Part shown: positions 34,282 through 45,682 of the stretch, piece by piece
How the letters are laid out: each line of letters starts with the position of its first letter
Numbering within the stretch: the first letter of the stretch is position 1
NCBI RefSeq assembly: GCF_004361695.1
Contig: NZ_SNVW01000002.1
Span: forward strand, 1 to 64,000
DNA from: Curtobacterium flaccumfaciens
Lineage (GTDB): Bacteria; Actinomycetota; Actinomycetes; Actinomycetales; Microbacteriaceae
Direction: 5' to 3'
DNA length: 64,000 bases
The notes under the pieces: model-generated
What the model saw: the letters and a program-made list of their open reading frames with translations, nothing else
Databases searched by the model: none
What the model was told of the DNA's origin: nothing
Program-made: the position numbers and the translations under genes

Positions 34282-34555
34282 CTGCGGCTGCGGGTCGTGG
34301 CTGCGGGTCGCGTGCGGCCCGCCGCGCGGGTCGTGCGCACCTGTGCACAAGCAAAGCCCGCGCGAACCGCGCGATCCCGCGGCGTGAGCGTACTTCGGTG
34401 GTGCGGTGCGCACGTCGGCTGCGGCTGCGGGTCGCGGCTGCGGGTCGCGTGCGGCCCGCGGCGCGGGTCGTGCGCACCTGTGCACAAGCAAAGCCCGCCC
34501 GAACCGCGCGATCCCGCGGCGCGAGCGTACTTCGGTGGTGCGGTGCGCACGTCGG
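34282..34555. repeat. 137-bp tandem duplication, two copies
   Basis: Copy 1 (34282-34418) and copy 2 (34419-34555) are adjacent, equal in length and differ at only a handful of bases. Each contains one family B palindrome (34345-34404 and 34482-34541). The duplication is recent by its identity and lies in a non-coding region. No gene is supported inside. Confidence 0.95.
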
Positions 34556-34572
34556 CCGCGGCGGCCCTGCAG

Positions 34573-34635
34573 CGTGACCGCCTGGAGGCCCGACACCCGC
34601 CGGTCGGGCGCGCGCCGGGCCTCCAGGCGGTCACG
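34573..34635. terminator. Family A palindrome with 20-bp perfect arms
   Basis: Arms at 34573-34592 and 34616-34635 (CGCCTGGAGGCCCG core) pair perfectly around a 23-nt GC-rich loop. The core is GGAGGCCCG rather than GGAGGCGCG, again with a compensating change in the other arm. It lies between whiB1 and pdtaS and could end transcription either way. Confidence 0.8.
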
Positions 34636-34642
34636 TCGACGG

Positions 34643-34706
34643 CCGCACCACGCAAGTCAGTCCGAACCACGCGATGTCGCGGCTCGGATGCACTGTGGTT
34701 GTGCGG
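34643..34706. repeat. Family B palindrome, imperfect copy
   Basis: CCGCACCACGCAAGT at the left and GTGGTTGTGCGG at the right flank the core CGAACCACGCGAT. The arms pair imperfectly. It is related to the near-perfect copy at 53628-53689 and the two copies in the 137-bp duplication. Confidence 0.75.
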
Positions 34707-34849
34707 AGCGTCGGCGGCACCGCCACGGCGGGCGGCGGGCCTCCGGCCCGGCGAGGCCGGCCGGCGGGCGGCGGGCGCGGCGGGCGCCGCTACGCGACGG
34801 CGGGCCCCCCGGGCGCGCCGGCCGGCCGGACGGCGGCCGGCGCCAGCCG
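34707..34849. other. Extremely GC-rich intergenic stretch before the pdtaS stop
   Basis: This is made of GGCGGGC-type and GGCCGGC-type short repeats with no gene. A CCGCTACGCGACGGCGG segment near 34789-34805 resembles the actual 3' end of pdtaS at 34843-34861, suggesting a small local duplication of the gene end. Confidence 0.5.
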
Positions 34850-36349
34850 CTACGCGGCGGCGGTGAGCCAGCGGAACGGGATGGTGATCGTCACCTCGGT
34901 GCCGCTGCCGGTGAGGGTGTGCCAGTCGATGGTGCCGCCGAGCTCGCCCTGGATCAGCGTGCGGACGATCTGCGTGCCCAGGCCCGAGCCGACCTTGCCC
35001 TCCGGCAGACCCCGGCCGTTGTCGCGCACCTGGATGTCGAGGTGGTCGTCGAAGCGCTCCGCGACGATCTCGACCTCGCCGTCGCGGCCGTCGAGTCCGT
35101 GCTCGACCGCGTTCGTGACGAGCTCGGTGAGCCCGAGCGCGAGCGGTGTCGCAGCCTCGGACGGCAGGACGCCGAACTCGCCGGTCTTCTTCGGGTGCAC
35201 GGTCGTGTTGTGCGACGCGGCGACCTCGGTGACGAGCTTGAGGACCGAGTCGAAGACCTGGTCGAAGTCGACGGTCTGGCTAAGGCCGCTCGACAGGGTG
35301 TCGTGCACCACGGCGATCGCCGCGACGCGCCGCATCGCGTTCTGCAGTGACGTCCGCGCTTCGTCCGAGTGCGTCCGACGCGCCTGGATCCGCAGCAGGG
35401 ACGCGACGGTCTGCAGGTTGTTCTTGACGCGGTGGTGGATCTCGCGGATCGTCGCGTCCTTCGTGATGAGCTCGCGCTCCTGGTGCCGCAGCTCGCTCAC
35501 GTCGCGGCACAGCACGATCGCGCCGATGCGCTCGCCGTGGTCGCGGAGCGGGATCGACCGGAGCGAGACGGTGACGCCCTTCGACTCGATGTCGGCGCGC
35601 CACGGTGCCCGGCCGGTGACGACGAGCGGCAGGGACTCGTCGACGTCGAGCTGCGAGCCGATGAGTTCGGTGGTGACCTCGGCAAGGGACTTCCGCTCGA
35701 GCTCGCCCTCGAAGCCCATCCGGTTGAACGCACTGAGGCCGTTCGGGCTCGCGAAGGTGACGATGCCGTTCGTGTCGAGGCGGAGCAGCCCGTCGCTCGC
35801 ACGCGGCGCGCCACGTCGGGGACCGGCGGGGGCGCCGATGTCGGGGAAGTCGCCGGTGGCGATCATGCCGAACAGGTCGTTCGCACTCGCGGTGAAGTTC
35901 AGTTCCTGCCGGCTCGGCGTCCGCATCTCGTCCTGGTTGGAGTGCCGCGTCACGACGGCGATGGGCCGATCGGTGGTCTGCGCGCTGTTCGCACTGAGCC
36001 GGCGCAGCACCGGGATCGCCCGCACGCGCGTCGGGGTGTCCTCGTACCAGTCCGGCTCGGCCGAGTCGACGACCTTCGCGCCGGCGAAGCACTCGGTGAC
36101 CTGCTCGCGCCACTCCTCGCGGATCTCCTGCCCGACGATGTCGCGGTAGAAGAGCGTCGCGGCGGAGCTCGGCCGGGCGTGCGCCACGGCCACGAACGAG
36201 CCGTCCTCGGCCGTCGGCACCCAGAGGACCATGTCGGCGAAGGACAGGTCGGCGAGCAGCTGCCAGTCACCGACGAGCAGGTGCAGCCATTCGACGTCGG
36301 CTTCGGAGGAACGGCCTTGTGCGAGGACGAGGTCACTGAGGGTCGACAC
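34850..36349 (-). CDS. pdtaS: Sensor histidine kinase PdtaS
   Basis: The soluble 499-residue kinase has an N-terminal GAF-like domain (about 25-150), a PAS domain (about 185-295) and a HisKA_2-type dimerisation region with phospho-His in TIREIHHRVKNNLQTVASLL (about 300-320), then HATPase_c (ELVTNAVEHGLDG, DNGRGLPEG, GSGLGTQIVR). This is the PdtaS architecture, whose partner PdtaR is an antiterminator (ANTAR) regulator not found here. The GTG at 36349 is chosen over 36352 because a TAGACT -10 lies 6 nt upstream. Position next to whiB1 is as in M. tuberculosis. No membrane helix is present. Confidence 0.92.
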   Translation of the reverse strand: MSTLSDLVLAQGRSSEADVEWLHLLVGDWQLLADLSFADMVLWVPTAEDGSFVAVAHARPSSAATLFYRDIVGQEIREEWREQVTECFAGAKVVDSAEPDWYEDTPTRVRAIPVLRRLSANSAQTTDRPIAVVTRHSNQDEMRTPSRQELNFTASANDLFGMIATGDFPDIGAPAGPRRGAPRASDGLLRLDTNGIVTFASPNGLSAFNRMGFEGELERKSLAEVTTELIGSQLDVDESLPLVVTGRAPWRADIESKGVTVSLRSIPLRDHGERIGAIVLCRDVSELRHQERELITKDATIREIHHRVKNNLQTVASLLRIQARRTHSDEARTSLQNAMRRVAAIAVVHDTLSSGLSQTVDFDQVFDSVLKLVTEVAASHNTTVHPKKTGEFGVLPSEAATPLALGLTELVTNAVEHGLDGRDGEVEIVAERFDDHLDIQVRDNGRGLPEGKVGSGLGTQIVRTLIQGELGGTIDWHTLTGSGTEVTITIPFRWLTAAA

Positions 36350-36355
36350 CACGCC

Positions 36356-36361
36356 AGTCTA
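36356..36361 (-). promoter_or_regulatory. -10 box of a leaderless promoter for pdtaS
   Basis: TAGACT on the minus strand ends 6 nt before the GTG at 36349, which decides between two adjacent GTG codons. Confidence 0.6.
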
Positions 36362-36373
36362 GGTGCGGCCCGC

Positions 36374-36398
36374 TGTGGACAACGTCGTCCTCTCCACA
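36374..36398. promoter_or_regulatory. DnaA-box-like pair in the pdtaS upstream region
   Basis: TGTGGACAA (36374-36382) is the exact complement of TTGTCCACA, the actinobacterial DnaA box. CTCTCCACA (36390-36398) is a weaker copy in the opposite orientation. They lie just upstream of the pdtaS -10. DnaA could act here as a regulator; two boxes are too few for an origin. Confidence 0.4.
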
Positions 36399-36464
36399 GC
36401 TCGCACGCTGTCATATTTCTCATGTTGCACTCGCCATACGCTCACCCCGGACGAAAGGGGCAGA

Positions 36465-36878
36465 GTGGCCGAGGAAGCACGCCGCATCGACGACGCAGGG
36501 CCGACCACGGAGCCCACGCGGCTCGCGGCCGTCCCACCACCGACGGATGCGCACGACACGGCGCGCGCCCTCGGGCTCTGCGTGGCGAAGATCCTGACCG
36601 GCGCGCGGGAGGTCGACAGCATCGCCCGATGGATCACCGACGACGTGCACCGGCACCTGCAACAGCGCTCGGCGGTGGCGGCGCGGGCGCGGCAGCTCGG
36701 CGGTCGTTCCCGAGCCCGGGCGCTCCTGCGGGTCGGGAGCGTGATCGTCTGCTGTCCGGCGGACGGTGTCGCCGAGGCGACGATCGTCGTGCACACGCGC
36801 AGTCACGCCCGCGCGGTCGCGATGCGGCTCGAGGAGCGGCAGGGGCGGTGGCGGGCGACGGCGGTTGGGGTCCTCTGA
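36465..36878 (+). CDS. Rv3235-family protein
   Basis: The 137-residue protein from the GTG at 36465 (AAAGGGG upstream) has an N-terminal polar stretch, then ARALGLCVAKILTGAREVDSI-ARWITDDVHRHL (about 38-70) and LRVGSVIVCCPADGVAEATIVV (about 92-113), patterns of the Rv3235 family found next to secA in Actinobacteria. Its function is not known. A longer frame from 36363 would pass through the pdtaS promoter and is rejected. Confidence 0.75.
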   Translation: MAEEARRIDDAGPTTEPTRLAAVPPPTDAHDTARALGLCVAKILTGAREVDSIARWITDDVHRHLQQRSAVAARARQLGGRSRARALLRVGSVIVCCPADGVAEATIVVHTRSHARAVAMRLEERQGRWRATAVGVL

Positions 36879-36912
36879 GGGGTGACCGGCGCACTGGACG
36901 AGACCCACCGAA

Positions 36913-36952
36913 GACGGGAGGCGCGGTGCCAGCCGGCACCGCGCCTCCTGTC
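36913..36952. terminator. Family A palindrome between the Rv3235-like gene and secA
   Basis: Arms GACGGGAGGCGCGGTGCC (36913-36930) and its complement (36935-36952) pair with one mismatch around a 4-nt loop. It lies between two convergent genes and can terminate both. Confidence 0.8.
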
Positions 36953-36967
36953 CGGAGTGTGGTCGCG

Positions 36968-39748
<2,781 letters not shown>

Positions 39749-39854
39749 GTGAGCTCCTTACGAGATCGTCACGCGCGACCTGCGCGATGCGAACAGCCAG
39801 TCATGCTAGCAACCGGATCGAAGGCGGCGCTGGGAACGGCGGGTGTGCGCGGCG

Positions 39855-39892
39855 CGGGTGTGCGCGGCCCGCGAACGGACCGCGCACACCCG
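39855..39892 (-). terminator. Terminator of hpf
   Basis: Perfect 13-bp arms CGGGTGTGCGCGG (39855-39867) and CCGCGCACACCCG (39880-39892) lie just past the hpf stop at 39912. A second copy of GGGTGTGCGCGG beside it (39841-39852) could pair alternatively with the right arm. Confidence 0.75.
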
Positions 39893-39911
39893 GACCTGCC
39901 GTCAGCCGTCG

Positions 39912-40622
39912 TCAGGCGATCGCCGTGGCCGGTTCCGACTCGGACACCGAACGGGCCGCCGACGAGCCCCCGGCGGTCTGGTCGTCGATGCCGATGACGC
40001 CGTAGTCCCAGCCCTTCCGCCGGTAGACCACGCTCGGTCGGCGGGTCTCCGCGTCGACGAACAGGTAGAAGTCGTGCCCGACGAGCTCCATGAAGTAGAG
40101 CGCGTCGTCGACCGTCATCGGAGCGGCCTCGAAGACCTTGTGCCGGATCACGACGGGGCTGTACACCTCGTCCTCGTCCTCACCCTGCTCCGACACCACG
40201 GGGACCGCGCCGGTCGCGACGTCCTCGATCAGCTTGCCGTCGGCGGGCACGATGCCCATCCGCTCGAACGCGGTGCCCGAGGCCTCGGACACCGAGGTCG
40301 GACTGTGCCGTCCGCGGTGCACCTTGCGGCGGTCGCGCGCCCGGCGCAGCCGCTCCATGATCCGGGCGAAGGCGAGGTCGAAGGCGGCGTACTTGTCCGA
40401 CGCCGCGGACTCCGCCCGCACGAGGGGGCCGGGGCCGATCAGTGTGAGCTCGACGCGGTCCTCGCCCGGGGAACCGCCCGACTTCTCGTGGTGGCGGCTG
40501 ATGCGCACCTCGAAGGCGAGGGCGCGGTCGGCGAGCACGTCGATCTTCTCGGACTTCTGTTCGACGTAGGTGCGGAATCGGTCGGTGACCCCGATGTTCC
40601 GGCCCGTGATCGTCACGTCCAT
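39912..40622 (-). CDS. hpf: Ribosome hibernation-promoting factor, long form
   Basis: The 236-residue protein has the N-terminal RaiA/YfiA-like domain (MDVTITGRNIGVTDRFRTYV; about 1-100) that binds the decoding site and a C-terminal dimerisation domain (about 175-225: VIRHKVFEAAPMTVDDALYFM, GHDFYLFVDAET) that makes 100S ribosomes. The long form is typical of Actinobacteria. GGGAG precedes the ATG; a TAGCCT -10 lies about 65 nt upstream (plus 40687-40692). It lies between comF and secA as in Mycobacterium. Confidence 0.95.
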   Translation of the reverse strand: MDVTITGRNIGVTDRFRTYVEQKSEKIDVLADRALAFEVRISRHHEKSGGSPGEDRVELTLIGPGPLVRAESAASDKYAAFDLAFARIMERLRRARDRRKVHRGRHSPTSVSEASGTAFERMGIVPADGKLIEDVATGAVPVVSEQGEDEDEVYSPVVIRHKVFEAAPMTVDDALYFMELVGHDFYLFVDAETRRPSVVYRRKGWDYGVIGIDDQTAGGSSAARSVSESEPATAIA

Positions 40623-40771
40623 GTGGCGGCTCCCATCCAGACTCAGCGCGTCGCCTCCATCCGGCGATCATGAACGCCTTGCCGCGAGGCTAGACCCGGA
40701 CCAGCCCCGGCGTCACGGGAACGCGGTGAGTCGTGGAGACACCCACCGGACACTCAGAGGACACCGAGCGT

Positions 40772-41503
40772 TCACTCGTCGACGCTCGCCACCGCCACGC
40801 AGCGCACCACGCGGCCACCCGCGGCGCGGACGGCACGGACGGCCTCGGCCATCGTGACGCCCGTGGTCACGACGTCGTCGACCACCACGACGTCCCGATC
40901 GGCGACGCCCACCGCACGGAGCGTGCCGACGGTCGCCGCGACCCGCTCGACGGCGCTGCGCTCCTTCTGCCCGTGGCCGGCACGGGGCACGGGCCCCGGG
41001 GCCGGACCGGGGGCCGAACCGGGGCCCGGACCCGGGTCCTGGCCACGAGCGCCCGCCCGGGGCCGACGGACGCGCCGGAGCGCCCGCGGACGCCGCACAC
41101 CGCCGCGCGCCAGGAGCAGCACCACGGGGTCGAAGCCGCGGCGCCGGGCACCCTGCGGCGACGGCGGCACCCGGAGCAGGAGCGTGCCCGCCGGGGCCTC
41201 GGCGAGCGCCGACAGCACGAGTGCGCCGAACCGGGCGCCGAGCGGGCGTGCGAGGTCCACGCGGCCGCGGAGCTTCAGCTCGAGGAGGACGGTCCGGACC
41301 AGTCCCCCGTACTCGAAGCCCGCGTCGAGCCGTACCCCGGCCACGAGCCGCACGCGACGGGGTTCGTGGTCGAGGGCGGTGCGGCAGGCGACGCACAGGG
41401 CGCGGTCGGCCGCGCCGCATCCCGCGCAGGCGACCGGCAGGACCAGACCGAGCACCGCGAGGACCGCGTCCTGCCAGCCCCGCTCGGTCGTCGTCACGTC
41501 CAC
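40772..41503 (-). CDS. comF: ComF-family phosphoribosyltransferase-like protein
   Basis: The 243-residue protein has the N-terminal zinc-type cysteines of ComF (CAGCG...CVAC, residues about 26-41) and the C-terminal PRPP-binding motif VVVVDDVVTTGVTMAEAV (about 208-225). ComF is needed for DNA uptake in naturally competent bacteria; in others its role is unclear. A Gly/Pro/Ala insertion (about 153-178, encoded by a GC-rich short repeat near 40985-41045) interrupts the domain. The start is GTG at 41503 with no strong ribosome site. A later GTG at 41497 is possible. Confidence 0.88.
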   Translation of the reverse strand: MDVTTTERGWQDAVLAVLGLVLPVACAGCGAADRALCVACRTALDHEPRRVRLVAGVRLDAGFEYGGLVRTVLLELKLRGRVDLARPLGARFGALVLSALAEAPAGTLLLRVPPSPQGARRRGFDPVVLLLARGGVRRPRALRRVRRPRAGARGQDPGPGPGSAPGPAPGPVPRAGHGQKERSAVERVAATVGTLRAVGVADRDVVVVDDVVTTGVTMAEAVRAVRAAGGRVVRCVAVASVDE

Positions 41504-41599
41504 CAGGGTCGCGGTGACCGGGCGCCGGGCGGGGGCCGTCCGGAAGACGGTGGACGGGCCTCCAGGCTCGGTGCCCTGTGGAGGACCGGGCGGATCTCG

Positions 41600-43282
41600 T
41601 CAGCGCTGGATGCCGAGCACGTCCGCCGTGACGCCCGTCGCCTCCCAGCCACCACCGGTGGACTGCAGCACGGAGCCGTCGGACATCCGCAGGAGCATCG
41701 AGCCGGCGCTGCCCCCGGCGATCGCCGTCGCGCGTCCGTCCGGCTTCGGCAGGGTGCTCGACTGGCCACCGACGGTGGTCCGGACGACCTCCGGGCCGTT
41801 CGTGGTCTGCCCGAGCGACGCGATGTCGGAGTCGTTGATCCACGCCGCGCCGACGGCGTCGCCGGTCGCCGCCTGCACCCGGACCGGCGGACCGAGCGCC
41901 GTCGGGGTGCGGTCGGAGCCGCGGACGATCGCCATCACGTACAGGCTCGGTCCGTCGGCGCCCTCGAGGAGCGCGAGCGCGCGCGTCGAGTCGCGGGAGA
42001 CCTGGAACGAGACCATCGTGCCCTTCGGCAGGGTCGTCGTGATCACGTGCGGGTCGCCGCCGAGGCCGTACGCGGTGACCTTCCGGGTGTCCGACGCGGC
42101 TGCGACCCAGGCGAAGCCGAGGTCGTCGACGGACGGCGGGACGAGGCCGTCGGTCGCGTCCACCCGCAGCCGGGACTGCGGCCGGACCACGAAGACGCCG
42201 TCGTCGTTGCCCACCACCGCTGCGGTGCCGGACGCGGAGATCGCGAGCGAGGACGGGTCGAGGGCGGCGATCTCGTCGCCCATGCCGTTGCCGAGCTCCG
42301 CGATCTTGTCGGACGACGGCGACGCGTAGCCGACGGAGCCGTCGCGTTCGACGAGCGGCCGGGCGTCGACGTCGGGGTTGACCTGGGCCTCGGAGCCCGT
42401 CGCGTCCGGGATCGAGAACGACGCACCCTCGACGGTGATGGCGACCGACGACACCGTGGCGACGGAAGCCAGCGACCGGCTGAGCTGCGTGCGCATCCGG
42501 ACCTTGTCCTGGCTGCTGGCACGCAGGGCGTCGCTCGACAGGTCGACGAGGGCGGTACCGCTGTCGATCGTCACGGCGTTCAGCGACAGCTGGGTGCCCT
42601 CGGGGAACGCCGAGACGACGGAGCCCTTGAGCCAGTCGGCCGGTCCGGCGAGCAGGGCGCTCGCGATCCGGGTGCTCGTCGACGAGCGGGCGAGGAACCA
42701 GCGCTCGTCGGGCACCAGGTACCGGTACGTCGGGTCGTAGAAGTACAGCGCGTGCTGCTGGAACACCGAGTCGAAGTTGACCGGCGACAGGATGATGCCG
42801 TCCGGGGCGTAGGCGATGCGCCATTCCCCGTCCTCGCGGGTGAACTGGAACGTCAGCGTGGTCGAGGTCGGGCGGACGGCCTGGGTGTACTGGCCCTCGG
42901 CGTCGACGGTGGCGCTCGCGGTGAGGGTGTAGCTCAGCTCACGGTCGCCGACGCGTTCGACGTCGGGGTTGCCCTCGCGGATGGTGACGCCGCGGCGCGG
43001 GTTCCACTTCTCCGCGTACCCCGAGGCCAGGAACTGCCGGGCGACCGCGTAGTCGTCCTGCGCACCCGTGCCGGCGGCGATGAACCCGCGGAGGATCGCG
43101 GTCTGGTCCGACCCGGCCACGGGCTTGAACGGGCGGTAGTCCAGGCCGGACACCGACTCGTCCTTGATCGTCTGGCCGGAGCGCACCGGACCGTCGGTGG
43201 GGATCGCAGCGCACGCGGACACGGCGACGACCGTGACCGCGGCGAGCGCGACGGCGATGAGGTGTCGGAAGCGGGTGCGCAT
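41600..43282 (-). CDS. lpqB: LpqB lipoprotein of the MtrAB system
   Basis: LpqB is an exported lipoprotein that interacts with the extracytoplasmic part of the kinase MtrB and tunes MtrA signalling. The 560-residue protein has a lipobox VSAC (Cys24), a GerMN-type domain (about 195-290, with LLAGPADWLKGSVVSAFPEG) and a C-terminal beta-propeller. The ATG overlaps the mtrB stop by one base (TGATG), so the three genes mtrA-mtrB-lpqB form a coupled operon, as across Actinobacteria. Confidence 0.95.
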   Translation of the reverse strand: MRTRFRHLIAVALAAVTVVAVSACAAIPTDGPVRSGQTIKDESVSGLDYRPFKPVAGSDQTAILRGFIAAGTGAQDDYAVARQFLASGYAEKWNPRRGVTIREGNPDVERVGDRELSYTLTASATVDAEGQYTQAVRPTSTTLTFQFTREDGEWRIAYAPDGIILSPVNFDSVFQQHALYFYDPTYRYLVPDERWFLARSSTSTRIASALLAGPADWLKGSVVSAFPEGTQLSLNAVTIDSGTALVDLSSDALRASSQDKVRMRTQLSRSLASVATVSSVAITVEGASFSIPDATGSEAQVNPDVDARPLVERDGSVGYASPSSDKIAELGNGMGDEIAALDPSSLAISASGTAAVVGNDDGVFVVRPQSRLRVDATDGLVPPSVDDLGFAWVAAASDTRKVTAYGLGGDPHVITTTLPKGTMVSFQVSRDSTRALALLEGADGPSLYVMAIVRGSDRTPTALGPPVRVQAATGDAVGAAWINDSDIASLGQTTNGPEVVRTTVGGQSSTLPKPDGRATAIAGGSAGSMLLRMSDGSVLQSTGGGWEATGVTADVLGIQR

Positions 43283-44949
43283 CAGTCTTCCTCCCGCACG
43301 GCCCGGGGGCCGTCGTAGGACTCGTCGAGTTCGGGCAGCGGGATGGCGGAGGTCGTCACCGCGACGCGCTCGTTGCGGGGCAGCGTGAGGACGAACGTGG
43401 ACCCCTCGCCGGGGCGGGACCAGACGTCGATCCGGCCGCCGTGCAGGTTCGCGTCCCCGAGGGAGATCGCGAGGCCGAGGCCGGTCCCGCCGATCGTGCG
43501 CTTCCGGCTCGGGTCGGCGCGCCAGAACCGGTCGAACACGCGGACGGCGTCCTCCGGCGGCATGCCGACGCCGTGGTCGCGGACGGCGATCGCGACGGAG
43601 CGGGCGTCGCTGTCGACCACGACCTGCACGGGCTTCGCGTCACCGTGCTCGATCGCGTTGCCGACGAGGTTGCGGAGGATGCGCCGGACGCGCTTGGCGT
43701 CGAGCTGCATCGTGGTGTGGCCACCGGGGGTCGCCAGCTGCAGGTCGATGCCCGCGCGTTCGGCCAGCGGGCGGAACTCGTCGACGATGTCGGTCGCGAG
43801 CGCGGCCGGGATGACGGGCTCCGGGTCGAGCTGCACGGCCTGCGCGTCGAACCGGGAGATCTCGAGCAGGTCGGCGAGGAGCAGTTCGAAGCGCTCGACC
43901 TGGGTGTGCAGGAGCTCGGCGGAGCGGCCGACGGACGGTTCGAAGGCGTGCCGGGAGTCGTAGAGCATGTCGCCGGCGAGCCGGATGGTCGTCAGCGGCG
44001 TCCGGAGCTCGTGCGACACGTCGGACACGAACCGCTGCTGGACGCGGGAGAGCTCGGCGAGCTGGGTGATCTGCCGGCTCACGGCGTCGGCCATGCCGTT
44101 GAAGCTGCGCGCCAGGGTCGCGATGTCGTCGTTGCCCTTGACCGGGATGCGTTCGTCGAGCCGACCGGCGGCGATCTTCCGGCTGGTCTCGGCCGCGCCG
44201 CGGATGGGCACGATCACGAGCCGGACGACCAGGGACGTCACGAGCGCGATGAGCACCATCAGCGCGACGCCGCCGATGGACAGCGTCTGGGACACGAAGT
44301 CGAGGGTCTGCTGCGCGTCGGACAGGTCGTAGACGAGGTAGAGCTCGTACTGCCCGGCGCTCGGGATCTGCAGCGTCGACCCGACGGCGAGACCGGGCTG
44401 GCTGCGGCCGTCGACCTCGAGCCGGACGGGCTGCAGGCTGACCTTGCCGGTGTCCTTGCCGACTTCCTTCCGGAGGGCGTCGCTGATCGCCTGGTCGGGG
44501 AAGTCCGGGCTCGCCACGGTCTGCAGCGACTGCGGCGCCGTCTGGTCCGGGCTCCGCTCGATCGCGAGGCTCGTGCCGCCGGGGCTGGTCGTGTTCGACA
44601 GGATCGCCTGCTGCGCCTCGTTCTGCAGCGTCTCGAGCTCGGTCTGGTTGTTGTCCCCGCCCGCGGTCGCGGCGTCGAAGATGCCCTGCGCGACGACGGT
44701 GGCGCGCGCGGACTCGGCCTCGATCTGGTCGCGGCGCTGCGAGTAGACGTTGTTCGAGATGCTGATCATCACGGCGGTGCCGATGATCGCGATCGCCAGG
44801 CCGGTCGTCAGCACCGTGATGGCGACCGACCGGACCATCAGGGAGCGCCGCCACAGGTACGCGACCGGACGCCACCCGCGACGGAGCCACCGCCGGATCC
44901 GCCGGCCCACGCGGCCCGGCGCGCTGCGACCGGACGGCACCGTGACCAC
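43282..44949 (-). CDS. mtrB: Sensor histidine kinase MtrB
   Basis: The 555-residue kinase from the GTG at 44949 has a basic N-terminus, helix 1 (about 40-65), an extracytoplasmic domain (about 66-224), helix 2 (about 225-247), HAMP, HisKA with His313 in RFVSDVSHELRTPLTTIRLA, and HATPase_c (NLVGNAIEHGDA, RDHGVGMPPED, GTGLGLAISLGDANLHGG). MtrB-MtrA is the conserved actinobacterial regulator of cell division, osmoregulation and wall metabolism. A GTG at 44940 is an alternative start. It begins six nt after the mtrA stop. Confidence 0.96.
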   Translation of the reverse strand: MVTVPSGRSAPGRVGRRIRRWLRRGWRPVAYLWRRSLMVRSVAITVLTTGLAIAIIGTAVMISISNNVYSQRRDQIEAESARATVVAQGIFDAATAGGDNNQTELETLQNEAQQAILSNTTSPGGTSLAIERSPDQTAPQSLQTVASPDFPDQAISDALRKEVGKDTGKVSLQPVRLEVDGRSQPGLAVGSTLQIPSAGQYELYLVYDLSDAQQTLDFVSQTLSIGGVALMVLIALVTSLVVRLVIVPIRGAAETSRKIAAGRLDERIPVKGNDDIATLARSFNGMADAVSRQITQLAELSRVQQRFVSDVSHELRTPLTTIRLAGDMLYDSRHAFEPSVGRSAELLHTQVERFELLLADLLEISRFDAQAVQLDPEPVIPAALATDIVDEFRPLAERAGIDLQLATPGGHTTMQLDAKRVRRILRNLVGNAIEHGDAKPVQVVVDSDARSVAIAVRDHGVGMPPEDAVRVFDRFWRADPSRKRTIGGTGLGLAISLGDANLHGGRIDVWSRPGEGSTFVLTLPRNERVAVTTSAIPLPELDESYDGPRAVREED

Positions 44950-44954
44950 GGTGG

Positions 44955-45629
44955 TCAGGCCCCTCCGGCCCGGTACCCGACGCCGCGCACCGTGGTGACG
45001 ATCTTCGGGTTGTCGGGGTCGTGCTCGATCTTCGCGCGGAGACGCTGCACGTGCACGTTCACCAGACGGGTGTCCGCCTTGTAGTGGTAGCCCCACACCT
45101 GCTCGAGGAGCATCTCGCGCGTGAACACCTGGTTCGGCTTCTCGGACAGCGCCCGGAGCAGGTCGAACTCGAGCGGGGTCAGCGCGATCACCGTGTCGCC
45201 GCGGCGGACCTCGTGCCCGGCGACGTCGACCGTGAGGTCCCCGACGTGCAGGACGGTCGCGTCGGCCGCGGACGGCCGCAGCCGGGTGCGGATCCGGGCG
45301 ACGAGCTCCTTCGGGTTGAAGGGCTTCACGACGTAGTCGTCGGCACCGTTCTCGAGGCCGGCGACGACGTCGGCGGTGTCGCCGCGGGCGGTGAGCATGA
45401 TGATCGGCGTCCCGCTCTCGGCGCGGATCCGCTTGCACACCTCGATGCCGTCGATGCCCGGGAGCATGACGTCGAGGAGCACCAGGTCGGGCTTCGTGCT
45501 GTGGAACGCGTCGACGGCGTCGTTGCCGTCGGCGCTGAACTCCGGCTCGTAGCCCTCGGAACGGAGGACGATGCCGATCATCTCGGCGAGTGCCTGGTCG
45601 TCGTCGACGACGAGGATGCGCGGTGTCAT
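44955..45629 (-). CDS. mtrA: Response regulator MtrA
   Basis: The 224-residue OmpR-family regulator has receiver Asp53 (LVLLDVMLPGIDG), Thr80-region MLTARGDT, Lys102 (VVKPFNPKEL) and the winged helix ending TTVRGVGYRAG. MtrA is essential in mycobacteria and controls dnaA, rpfB and wall hydrolases. It heads mtrA-mtrB-lpqB. A minus-strand -10 TATCGT lies about 55 nt upstream (plus 45683-45688), in the region shared with the divergent membrane gene. Confidence 0.97.
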   Translation of the reverse strand: MTPRILVVDDDQALAEMIGIVLRSEGYEPEFSADGNDAVDAFHSTKPDLVLLDVMLPGIDGIEVCKRIRAESGTPIIMLTARGDTADVVAGLENGADDYVVKPFNPKELVARIRTRLRPSAADATVLHVGDLTVDVAGHEVRRGDTVIALTPLEFDLLRALSEKPNQVFTREMLLEQVWGYHYKADTRLVNVHVQRLRAKIEHDPDNPKIVTTVRGVGYRAGGA

Positions 45630-45682
45630 GTGATGTGGACTCCGTGTGACGTGCGGTGGTGCCGGGTCGCACCTGCCACCTC

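Noticed and set aside
34201..34555. Possible CRISPR array from regular repeats
   Set aside because: Repeats are tandem without unique spacers (9-bp unit, then one 137-bp duplication) and no cas genes are near.
34077..34670. Open frames across the repeat region between whiB1 and pdtaS
   Set aside because: They translate tandem repeats and palindromes, lack ribosome sites and have no recognisable domain.
36374..36398. Replication origin
   Set aside because: Only one exact and one near-exact DnaA box occur, without AT-rich unwinding DNA, and dnaA/dnaN/gyr genes are absent.
41540..41560. Further family A copy near the comF start (CCTCCAGGCT)
   Set aside because: Only a short arm-like word is present without a partner; similar words occur by chance inside coding DNA (for example near 20640 and 45895).
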